From positions 1-23,095 of the forward strand of contig CAJLTE010000048.1 of assembly GCA_905209435.1 (NCBI GenBank): a stretch of 23,095 nucleotides of DNA, in the 5' to 3' direction. This DNA comes from an uncultured Blautia sp. GTDB taxonomy: Bacteria > Bacillota_A > Clostridia > Lachnospirales > Lachnospiraceae. Positions 6,906 through 13,006 of this stretch are shown piece by piece (position 1 is the stretch's first letter; every line of letters begins with the position of its first letter). Under the pieces are notes generated by a model. It was not told the origin of the DNA. It ran no database searches and saw only the letters and a program-made list of their open reading frames with translations. The position numbers were made by a program, and so were the translations under genes.

Positions 6906-7952
6906 TTACTTAAATGTGATACATACAGGGCTCTCGGTCGGAATGATACGACCTGTATATTCCATGAGACCTTTGTCGGAATCCAGTTTCATTTCTACGA
7001 TCGTGTCACTGTCTTCGTTTGCCATATAAAATTTGCTGTAGTCTTTGTTGAAAGTAATAAAACGTGGAGTTAATCCAAGTGCCGGATAGTAACCCAATTC
7101 TTTCATATAACCGGTCTGCTGGTCAATGCGGTATACAACGATAGATTCATGGATTCTGTTGGAACCGATGAGGATCGTGCCTTCTTTGTTTAACAGAGAT
7201 GCACTTGCCTGTCCTTCTCCTGTGTAGGTATCCGGAAGTGACGGCAGATTCTGTCTTGCCTGAAGTTTTCCTGTTTTGTCATCGAACTCAAGGAATGTCA
7301 TTTTGTTTCCTTTTTCGTTGATGAGGTAAACATAGCGGTTATTTGGATGAATGGATACGTGTCTTGGCTCATCGTATTCTCTGGAATAATAGGTATCTGT
7401 AGGTGTAAGGGAACCATCTGCCGGATTGAAATGGAAAACTTTTACCATGCCATAACCCTGAAGTCTTGCCTGAGTGACTACGAAAAGGTATTCTTTTTTC
7501 TGGTCCCAGATACACTGATGGGCAAAGGAAATCGCTCCTTCTTTCTTGCCCTCCATACAGACTTTAGTTACGATCTCGCCCAGTGTTCCGTCTGCGTTTC
7601 TGCGGATCACATAGACTGCGCCACCCTGTAAAGCTGCGACTACCATGTACTGGTTAGTACGGTCCGGAGTGATAAATACCGGGTTTTTTCCTCCGATATC
7701 AATGGTGTTTAAGGCTTCCAGTCTGCCGTCTTCGAGAATACGGTAACTGCTTACTTTTGTGAAGTCCCCGTGCACGGAATAGAGATATTTCTCTTCCAGA
7801 TCCATTGCCTGATAAGATGGATTCTCTTCTGTCTTTAAACACTGGATTTCTTTCCAGTCGCCGGTTGTTTCAGAGATTTCATAGACTTTTAATCCTTTTC
7901 CTCTTGCATTGCGTTCTCTTGTGGAACGGCATCCTACGTATGCATAGCTCAT
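6906..7952 (-). CDS. Lactonase-family beta-propeller protein
   Basis: A 348-residue protein of the lactonase family (PF10282), a seven-bladed beta-propeller that includes YbhE-type 6-phosphogluconolactonase and fungal carboxymuconate cyclase. Family features include the N-terminal YAYVGCRSTR, the blade motif EPRHVSIHPNNRYVYLINE and the late motif TPRFITFNKDYSKFYMANE. No signal peptide is seen, so it is probably cytoplasmic. GGAGG precedes the ATG by 9 nt. It is the first gene of the operon with the MatC-like carrier, so opening the lactone of an imported carboxylic acid is an attractive role. Pentose-phosphate 6-phosphogluconolactonase is the default alternative, but no glucose-6-phosphate or 6-phosphogluconate dehydrogenase is nearby. 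Confidence 0.85.
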   Translation of the reverse strand: MSYAYVGCRSTRERNARGKGLKVYEISETTGDWKEIQCLKTEENPSYQAMDLEEKYLYSVHGDFTKVSSYRILEDGRLEALNTIDIGGKNPVFITPDRTNQYMVVAALQGGAVYVIRRNADGTLGEIVTKVCMEGKKEGAISFAHQCIWDQKKEYLFVVTQARLQGYGMVKVFHFNPADGSLTPTDTYYSREYDEPRHVSIHPNNRYVYLINEKGNKMTFLEFDDKTGKLQARQNLPSLPDTYTGEGQASASLLNKEGTILIGSNRIHESIVVYRIDQQTGYMKELGYYPALGLTPRFITFNKDYSKFYMANEDSDTIVEMKLDSDKGLMEYTGRIIPTESPVCITFK

Positions 7953-7981
7953 AATTCATTTCCTCCTGTTTTATATTTTGG

Positions 7982-8038
7982 TTATCTTCGCTTTCTGATC
8001 TGCACTTTTCGTGATTTGTGCACTTTGCTTTCGCTCAT
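7982..8038 (-). CDS. Possible 18-residue basic leader peptide
   Basis: A short frame, MSESKVHKSRKVQIRKRR, lies in the leader of the lactonase-carrier operon, about 13 nt after the predicted transcription start and 30 nt before the lactonase start. Seven of its last eleven residues are Lys or Arg. No clear Shine-Dalgarno precedes it. It could be a regulatory leader peptide or simply a purine-rich untranslated leader. Confidence 0.25.
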   Translation of the reverse strand: MSESKVHKSRKVQIRKRR

Positions 8039-8057
8039 CTTGCTTTTGATAGTTCTT

Positions 8058-8063
8058 ATTATA
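8058..8063 (-). promoter_or_regulatory. TATAAT -10 of the lactonase-carrier operon
   Basis: A perfect minus-strand TATAAT. The hexamer 17 nt upstream is TTCCTT, a poor -35, so the promoter may need an activator such as one of the LysR proteins encoded at 9536-11270. No operator was identified. Confidence 0.5.
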
Positions 8064-8102
8064 AAAAGTGACGATGTAAAAAGGAAATTCTGAAATAAAC
8101 TG

Positions 8103-8133
8103 AAAAGGCCATTCCGTTTTGGAATGACCTTTT
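8103..8133 (-). terminator. Second hairpin downstream of the endolysin
   Basis: AAAAGGCCATTCC (8103-8115) and GGAATGACCTTTT (8121-8133) pair with one mismatch that becomes G-U on the minus strand, followed there by CAGTTTATTTC. With the hairpin at 8151-8176 it forms a tandem terminator insulating the lysis genes from the lactonase promoter. Confidence 0.65.
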
Positions 8134-8150
8134 AGTTAAGAAATAAAAGC

Positions 8151-8176
8151 TCTCCCGAGAAATGCTTCCCGGGAGA
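8151..8176 (-). terminator. Intrinsic terminator of the holin-endolysin cassette
   Basis: TCTCCCG (8151-8157) pairs with CGGGAGA (8170-8176). On the minus strand it is followed by GCTTTTATTTC. It starts 7 nt after the endolysin stop. Confidence 0.7.
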
Positions 8177-8182
8177 CTTTTT

Positions 8183-9001
8183 CTACATTGCAATCAAATC
8201 TTTCCATGTGGCAGGTCCACAGATCCCGTCCACTTCCAGAACTTCTTTTCTGGATTCCTGGTATGCCTTCAGGGCGTAGATGGTGTTTGTGTCAGCTGTC
8301 CATGTGAGTTTCAATGCTTTGCCGTTTTTGCCTTTGAAGCCTCTGGCTCTCAGGATCTCCTGGAGTAATAATACGGAAGTGTTTTTGTCTCCTGCTTTTA
8401 CTGTTTTTGGTATGAATTGATAGGTATTTTGAGGAACTTTTTTTACTGATTCTGCTTTAGGTCCGGATGTTACCGCAATTGCTACATGATGGTTATCATT
8501 CAGCAGAATATCTCCTGCTTTGAGGTAGTCACCGGATATCAGATATTTTTTATTTGTTAATATGCTGGCCCCTGCAGTTTTCAGCGCCTGCCTCATATTG
8601 TAAGTTGTAAGATAAATACTTACAGCTTTAAGTTTAGGCAGATTCAGCCGGTAACCAGCACCTTTGATAATGGCTGCAGTACTTGCACTGCAGTCTGTTT
8701 CGCAGGATACTGTGATCTGCGCAGGATCATAATTACTGGCTTTTAAATGCTGCCAGAATGTATAGCGGTCGCTACTGTTTCCGACAGTTCCCTGATCATA
8801 TCCGATCAGATTATTCAGTGCTGCTTTCTTCGCCATATCAGCGATCAGAGAAGCAGTCTTTCGATTTTCAAATCTGAGAACACACATCCATGGACGACTG
8901 TACCAGTTCATAATCTGATATTCGGTTCCTGTCTGGTCACCTGCTTTTCCTCCTGTGTAACGGCCGTTTTCGTCATGACCGCAATTGGAAATTTTTACCA
9001 T
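8183..9001 (-). CDS. Phage-type endolysin, cysteine amidase/peptidase with PG-binding domain
   Basis: A 272-residue cell-wall hydrolase of the type found beside holins in Firmicute phages. The N-terminal start MVKISNCGHDENGRY with GGKAGDQTGTEY is characteristic of these lysins. An NlpC/P60- or CHAP-like catalytic core follows, with candidate nucleophile C104 in ETDCSAS and histidines H171-H172 in NDNHHVAIAV. Residues about 205-270 form a PG_binding_1 module ending in VDGICGPATWKDL. There is no signal peptide, so export would depend on the holin. The start ATG overlaps the holin stop as TAATG, and GGGAG precedes it, indicating coupled translation. The bond cleaved (amide or peptide) is not determined by sequence. 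Confidence 0.87.
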   Translation of the reverse strand: MVKISNCGHDENGRYTGGKAGDQTGTEYQIMNWYSRPWMCVLRFENRKTASLIADMAKKAALNNLIGYDQGTVGNSSDRYTFWQHLKASNYDPAQITVSCETDCSASTAAIIKGAGYRLNLPKLKAVSIYLTTYNMRQALKTAGASILTNKKYLISGDYLKAGDILLNDNHHVAIAVTSGPKAESVKKVPQNTYQFIPKTVKAGDKNTSVLLLQEILRARGFKGKNGKALKLTWTADTNTIYALKAYQESRKEVLEVDGICGPATWKDLIAM

Positions 9002-9354
9002 TATTTTTTTCTCCCTTTTTCATTCTCTGATTCTGAATCTTTATATTTTGTCCGGTCCCAGATACCCTTTACTTTTTCCCAGCCACCAGTCGATACCAGA
9101 TAGACAATAAATGCTGCGACCAGGGAAGCGAACACATAATACCATGTGATTGCAATATTATAGTATGTGCATAGAACTACCAGTGTCACCGGACATAAGA
9201 GCAGAGAGGCTGCGAGTGCCACGATGCTGGTGGGAATCTTTTTCATTACAGGAAGTTCTTTAATTACCTGTACGATGATTGAAACCAAAAATGCCAGGCC
9301 TCCGATCAGCGCCAGACCATAAGTTACATACTGCATCATTACATTTATTTCCAT
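9001..9354 (-). CDS. Holin-like small membrane protein
   Basis: A 117-residue protein with three predicted transmembrane segments, at about residues 8-31, 41-62 and 68-90, and a highly charged C-terminal tail rich in Lys, Glu and Asp. This layout and its position directly before an endolysin, with a TAATG overlap, are typical of phage holins, which form membrane lesions that release the lysin. GAGAG lies 5 nt before the ATG, and nearby in-frame ATGs at codons 6 and 7 are alternatives, which is common in holins with dual starts. No other phage gene is nearby, so the pair appears domesticated or a prophage remnant. Confidence 0.75.
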   Translation of the reverse strand: MEINVMMQYVTYGLALIGGLAFLVSIIVQVIKELPVMKKIPTSIVALAASLLLCPVTLVVLCTYYNIAITWYYVFASLVAAFIVYLVSTGGWEKVKGIWDRTKYKDSESENEKGRKK

Positions 9355-9437
9355 AGAAACTCTCTTTTTTCTATTACAATATGCTTCTTTCTGTGTTTCG
9401 GTTTACAGACAAGAAAGAATCCTGCCCGGAGGGCTTT

Positions 9438-9479
9438 TTATGTCATAGGAACATTACGGAGTAATTTCCTATAACATAA
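9438..9479. repeat. Long imperfect palindrome without T-tract
   Basis: TTATGTCATAGGAA (9438-9451) pairs with TTCCTATAACATAA (9466-9479) with one mismatch, and the loop itself contains ATTAC-GGA-GTAAT. This gives a near-continuous 19-bp hairpin with one bulge. On both strands it exits into As, so it is not a terminator. A small GCCC-GGA-GGGC stem followed by TTTTT abuts it at 9424-9439. It may be a MITE/REP-like repeat or a regulatory hairpin before the holin gene. Confidence 0.5.
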
Positions 9480-9511
9480 AAAATACCACCGATTTTCTTA
9501 ATCGATGGTAT
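9478..9511 (-). terminator. Intrinsic terminator of the LysR operon
   Basis: On the minus strand ATACCATCGATT pairs with AATCGGTGGTAT (one G-U pair) around a five-base loop, followed by T6. It lies 24 nt after the downstream LysR stop at 9536. Confidence 0.85.
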
Positions 9512-9535
9512 CTGATGAGCCGTATATAATTTTGT

Positions 9536-10405
9536 CTAAATATTCGTCTGGTACAATTCTTCTACCAGAGAAATGAAATCCATAATATCCGGACTTTGGA
9601 AACAACGATCAGAGAACATCATCCAGACATTTCGGGCAACGGGGGATCCACTGCTGTCGTAAACCGGGATTCGTCGGGATTTCTCTTCATCAATCTTCCA
9701 ATCTGTGCCGAATACAAAAGTGACACCCAGACCATTATCTACCATTTCGATGGCAATGTCTGCATAGGGAACCTTATGGCTCTCATGTGGCAGGTTTCCG
9801 AACTGATTTTTCCACCATTGATTTACGGTAAGTTTTACAACAGGGTTAAAATAAGATTCGATCAGCGGAAGATGTACGATATCGTCCATAGTTGCATCCT
9901 TTGGAGCAATGATGTACATTTCTTCTTCGAACAGGCGGATTTTTTCCCCCATGTACGGAAAATCTCCGCAAATGATTCCAATATCAATGCTTCCATCCAT
10001 TAGTTTATGCATGATGGTATCACTGGAATCGGAAACAGTTTTAATCTGTATCTTGTTATAGCGGAGCATATATTCTTTGAAAAGCTGTGACATGTGCAGT
10101 CTGGCAAAGGCGTTGGGAACACCTATTTTTACCAGTTCTTTAGTGGTATGATTCTCTGAAAAATGAGTGTCGATTTCTTTAAGAAAGTCCAGCATGATGC
10201 TTGCTTTCTTAACCAGATACTGTCCCTCTTCTGTAAATGTAACGCCCTGGCTGCTGCGTCTGACTACTTCTATATTCCACTCATCTTCAATGGCTTTTAC
10301 ACGTTTTGTCAAAGCTGGCTGAGTCATGTAAAGGGCTTCGGCCGCTTTTGTAATGCTCCGTTTCTCATATAGTGTGACCAGGATTCTCCAGTCAATGTCT
10401 TTCAT
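9536..10405 (-). CDS. LysR-family transcriptional regulator (second of tandem pair)
   Basis: A 289-residue LysR-type regulator. Residues 1-60 form the winged helix-turn-helix, with the recognition motif ITKAAEALYMTQPALTKRVKAIE. The rest is a two-subdomain effector-binding region (VKIGVP..., GSIDIGIICGD). I chose ATG 10405 because the protein then starts MKDIDWRIL, parallel to its neighbour's MKDTDWEIL. A GTG at 10417 is an alternative. The gene overlaps the upstream LysR stop by 14 nt, so the two are translated from one message. The closest relatives in function could be the carboxylate-sensing CcpC/CitR-type regulators, but that is inferred only from the adjacent TCA genes. Confidence 0.9.
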   Translation of the reverse strand: MKDIDWRILVTLYEKRSITKAAEALYMTQPALTKRVKAIEDEWNIEVVRRSSQGVTFTEEGQYLVKKASIMLDFLKEIDTHFSENHTTKELVKIGVPNAFARLHMSQLFKEYMLRYNKIQIKTVSDSSDTIMHKLMDGSIDIGIICGDFPYMGEKIRLFEEEMYIIAPKDATMDDIVHLPLIESYFNPVVKLTVNQWWKNQFGNLPHESHKVPYADIAIEMVDNGLGVTFVFGTDWKIDEEKSRRIPVYDSSGSPVARNVWMMFSDRCFQSPDIMDFISLVEELYQTNI

Positions 10406-11270
10406 TCTCTTTTGCACCCTTTTCTATATAGGTTATGAAATCCTCCAGAGTTCTGGATATTCGTTTATTCTTGGAATAAAGAAACCAGGTGTTTCTGGTT
10501 ACAGAGGAACCGTCTTTATTTTTCAGTGGAGTGAGACAGAGATTATACTGATTCTCGAAATTTTCAGGCAGAAAACAGACAGTGTAACCAATTCCTCTGG
10601 CGATAAGCTGCCATGCCACATCAATATAGCCGACTACCATACCTGCCGGAAACTCGGTTCCGTACCAGTTTTCCCACCACTTTTCCAGAAGTTCTTTAGT
10701 TCTGTCATTTGTTTTATATCCGATACGCTGCATAGACGGCAGTGCTTCCATGTCTACCGGTTCTTTGGTTACAAGATAAGCTTCGTTTTTACCAAGCATT
10801 GTTTTGTTTACCGCACCTTCATAATCACCGCGGATAAAGGCAACATCAATGCTGCCCTCCAGCATTTTCCGGAATAAAACGTTGCTCTGGTCATTAACAA
10901 CTGTAAAATTTACGTTTGGATGATTCATTCTATATTTCAGAAGCAGATCCGTCAGTGTGTATTTACTGTATGTATAAGAAGATCCTACCAGGATTTCAGC
11001 CTCTGTGGTCTCTTTGAATTCTTTTAATTTCTCCTGCGTATCATGTAGAAATTTCAGGTATTTTTCCGCCTGCTGTGCAAGAAATTCTCCTTCCGGTGTA
11101 AATTCCAGTCCTTTTGGTGTACGATTTACAATAGTAACCTGAAATTCCGTTTCCATATGCTGAAGCCGCTTGGTAAGAGATGGCTGAGTAATGTACAGCA
11201 GATTCGCAACCTTGGTCATATTTGGATTTTTATATAATTCATGCAGAATTTCCCAATCTGTATCTTTCAT
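10392..11270 (-). CDS. LysR-family transcriptional regulator (first of tandem pair)
   Basis: A 292-residue LysR-type regulator with an N-terminal helix-turn-helix (MTKVANLLYITQPSLTKRLQHME) and a substrate-binding domain (AEILVGSSYTY, GSIDVAFIRGD). It shares with its downstream neighbour the same length, an MKD-DW start and a WW(K/E)N motif near residue 200, so the two arose by duplication. I chose the ATG at 11270 because GGGGGAG (11277-11283) is 6 nt upstream. Its leader holds a 143-bp structured element (11284-11426) directly adjoining the Shine-Dalgarno. Its target is unknown. The isocitrate dehydrogenase-aconitase and lactonase-carrier operons on either side are the natural candidates. 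Confidence 0.9.
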   Translation of the reverse strand: MKDTDWEILHELYKNPNMTKVANLLYITQPSLTKRLQHMETEFQVTIVNRTPKGLEFTPEGEFLAQQAEKYLKFLHDTQEKLKEFKETTEAEILVGSSYTYSKYTLTDLLLKYRMNHPNVNFTVVNDQSNVLFRKMLEGSIDVAFIRGDYEGAVNKTMLGKNEAYLVTKEPVDMEALPSMQRIGYKTNDRTKELLEKWWENWYGTEFPAGMVVGYIDVAWQLIARGIGYTVCFLPENFENQYNLCLTPLKNKDGSSVTRNTWFLYSKNKRISRTLEDFITYIEKGAKENERH

Positions 11271-11283
11271 AGCTTTCTCCCCC

Positions 11284-11426
11284 GTTACTGTTCGCGTTGT
11301 ATCCAGTAACACACTTCACGATGTACAGACGACTTTACGCCATACGTAAAGTCACGCAATATGTCTCGGAATTTCGGCATGTGCATGCCAAAACACCTCG
11401 CAGGATAGTGATGTGTGAACAGTAAC
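11284..11426 (-). repeat. 143-bp structured element in the LysR leader
   Basis: The outer arms GTTACTGTTC (11284-11293) and GAACAGTAAC (11417-11426) are perfect inverted repeats, supported by TATCC and GGATA just inside. Within lie a perfect hairpin GACTTTACG-CCATA-CGTAAAGTC (11331-11353) and a GGCATG-TG-CATGCC stem (11376-11389). A second copy, CAGTAAC (11304-11310), can pair with GTTACTG (11284-11290), competing with the outer stem. The Shine-Dalgarno of the LysR gene begins at the next base. It is either a MITE-like insertion with terminal inverted repeats or a switch-type leader RNA. I recognise no known riboswitch class. Confidence 0.6.
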
Positions 11427-11642
11427 TTTCTTTCGTAGTTTTTTATTCAGACAGATACTTTCCATTTATAATTGTATGGTTGATTCCGTCTGTGTTTTAT
11501 CAAATAATCTTAATTTCTACTTTAACACATTTTCATCAATATAGGCAAGTACTGTGGTTTAATTAGTGACCTTTCCAGTATCAAAATAACCTACCTGATT
11601 ACAGATTAGAATATGATCTGCCTGTAGAGGTTCAGACATTAT
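11427..11642. other. Gap between the structured element and the IDH terminator hairpin
   Basis: AT-rich and without a gene. On the minus strand it should hold the LysR promoter. A TATAAA-like -10 is visible near 11470-11480 but no good -35. Imperfect dyad arms CAGACAGA and TCCGTCTG flank it at about 11449-11497. Confidence 0.3.
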
Positions 11643-11674
11643 ACAAAGACAGGACACTTCTGCCCTGTCTTTGT
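11643..11674. terminator. Hairpin downstream of isocitrate dehydrogenase
   Basis: ACAAAGACAGG (11643-11653) and CCTGTCTTTGT (11664-11674) pair perfectly over 11 bp around a 10-nt loop. The T-tracts are short on both strands (TTTGTATAAT on minus). It is the best terminator candidate for the aconitase-IDH operon, 100 nt after the stop. Confidence 0.6.
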
Positions 11675-11696
11675 AACAAATATATTTAATTTTAGT

Positions 11697-11770
11697 CTGT
11701 TTCCGGTATAAGCGAAGAATTGGTAAGGTTGCGCGGAGGCCTTAATGAATACATGTATAGCCGGAACAGG
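11697..11770. other. Imperfect long-range hairpin just after the IDH stop
   Basis: CTGTTTCCGGTATA and TATAGCCGGAACAG at the two ends pair with two single-base bulges over a 46-nt inner segment that contains AAGG...CCTT. On the plus strand the inner segment also reads as 20 or more open, protein-like codons (EELVRLRGGLNEYMY) without a start. It may be a 3' structure protecting the IDH message or a decayed gene end. Confidence 0.3.
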
Positions 11771-11775
11771 CAAAA

Positions 11776-12954
11776 TTAACCACGAATTTTTCGAATTGTT
11801 TCAATCAGATAATCTGTAAATTCTGCTGCGCTTGCGTCCTTTGTTTCTGTAGTAACGACAAGTTTCTTCTCAGTTACTGTGCAGATCTCCAGTGCTTTGT
11901 CGAGAAACTCATTTCTGTCTGCATATCCGATATGAATCAGCATCTGTCCGATGGCACGGATCAGGCTGCATGGGTTTGCATAGTCGCCTCTTCCATGGCT
12001 CATCAGATATGGAGCTGTACCATGGATGGCTTCAAATAATGCATATTTATTTCCAATGTTGGAAGAGCATGCACTTCCCAGACCGCCGGAATGTTCTGCT
12101 GCTACGTCTGTTACGATATCACCGTAAAGGTTCGGGAGAACAACAACTTCCATTCCTCTGTTGAATTCCGGATCAAGCATTTTTGCACACATAGCGTCTA
12201 CAAGACGTTCCTGGATTTCGATTTCAGGATATTCTTCGCCGACTTTACGGACTGCTTTGATGAAGTTTCCGTCTACCAGCTTGACGATGTTGGCTTTTGT
12301 TACAATAGTAACATTTTTCTTTCCATTTTTTCTGGCAAATTCAAAAGCTGCTCTTGCAATGCGCTCGCTGCCCTGTTTTGTCTGAACCTTAAAGTCTACA
12401 GCAAGGTCCTCATCTACCTGAATTCCTTTATCGCCCCAGATGTATTCACCTTCGATGTTTTCGCGGAAGAATGTCCAGTCGATATTTTTATCCGGAATTT
12501 TGATCGGACGTACGGCTGCGAAAAGTTCAAGTTCACGTCTTAAAAGGCTGTTGGCACTGACAAGATTTGGAAGTCCGTCGCCTGCTCTTGGTGTAACCAT
12601 CGGACCTTTTACAAGAACATCACATGCTTTAATTTCAGGAATAATATCTTTTGGAAGACTTTCTAATTTGGCTACACGGTTTTCGATGGTCATACCTTCA
12701 ATCTCACGAAGTTCGATTTTGCCCTGGCAGATTTCTTCTCCTACCAGTTCGTTCAGAACACGGAGAGCCTGTTTCATCAGGATTGGGCCTACACCGTCCC
12801 CTGGCAGGATACCGATTACGATTTTTTCTTTGTTTGAAAAATCTGTTACTTCCTGGGATGCTTTCATACGTTCGATTCGCGCTGATTCGTTTTCAATAAG
12901 TGCCCCGAATTTTTCCTGGGCTGTTTTAATATTTTCTTTACTGATTCCGCTCAT
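11776..12954 (-). CDS. icd: Isocitrate dehydrogenase (isocitrate/isopropylmalate dehydrogenase family)
   Basis: A 392-residue beta-decarboxylating dehydrogenase expected to convert isocitrate to 2-oxoglutarate. Substrate residues of the isocitrate branch are visible: S133, N135 and R139 in SANSLLRR, R149, R164 in FRENIEGEY, Y171, K220 and the metal aspartates D279 and D283 in NLYGDIVTD. The cofactor loop HGTAP is followed by Tyr316-Leu317, not the Lys-Tyr of NADP enzymes nor the Asp-Ile I recall for NAD enzymes, so cofactor choice is open. An extra N-terminal segment of about 40 residues precedes the fold. AGGAG is 9 nt from the ATG. It follows aconitase by 52 nt, in one operon. Related malate or tartrate dehydrogenases are a less likely alternative. 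Confidence 0.9.
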   Translation of the reverse strand: MSGISKENIKTAQEKFGALIENESARIERMKASQEVTDFSNKEKIVIGILPGDGVGPILMKQALRVLNELVGEEICQGKIELREIEGMTIENRVAKLESLPKDIIPEIKACDVLVKGPMVTPRAGDGLPNLVSANSLLRRELELFAAVRPIKIPDKNIDWTFFRENIEGEYIWGDKGIQVDEDLAVDFKVQTKQGSERIARAAFEFARKNGKKNVTIVTKANIVKLVDGNFIKAVRKVGEEYPEIEIQERLVDAMCAKMLDPEFNRGMEVVVLPNLYGDIVTDVAAEHSGGLGSACSSNIGNKYALFEAIHGTAPYLMSHGRGDYANPCSLIRAIGQMLIHIGYADRNEFLDKALEICTVTEKKLVVTTETKDASAAEFTDYLIETIRKIRG

Positions 12955-13006
12955 ATATATTCACTCCTGTTTTATTTTTATAATCTGCAAGTCTGATCTT
13001 TGGGTA

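Noticed and set aside
11745..11819. Plus-strand 24-codon frame with GGAGG 5-6 nt before ATG
   Set aside because: Most of it is antisense to the end of isocitrate dehydrogenase, and no family is recognisable.
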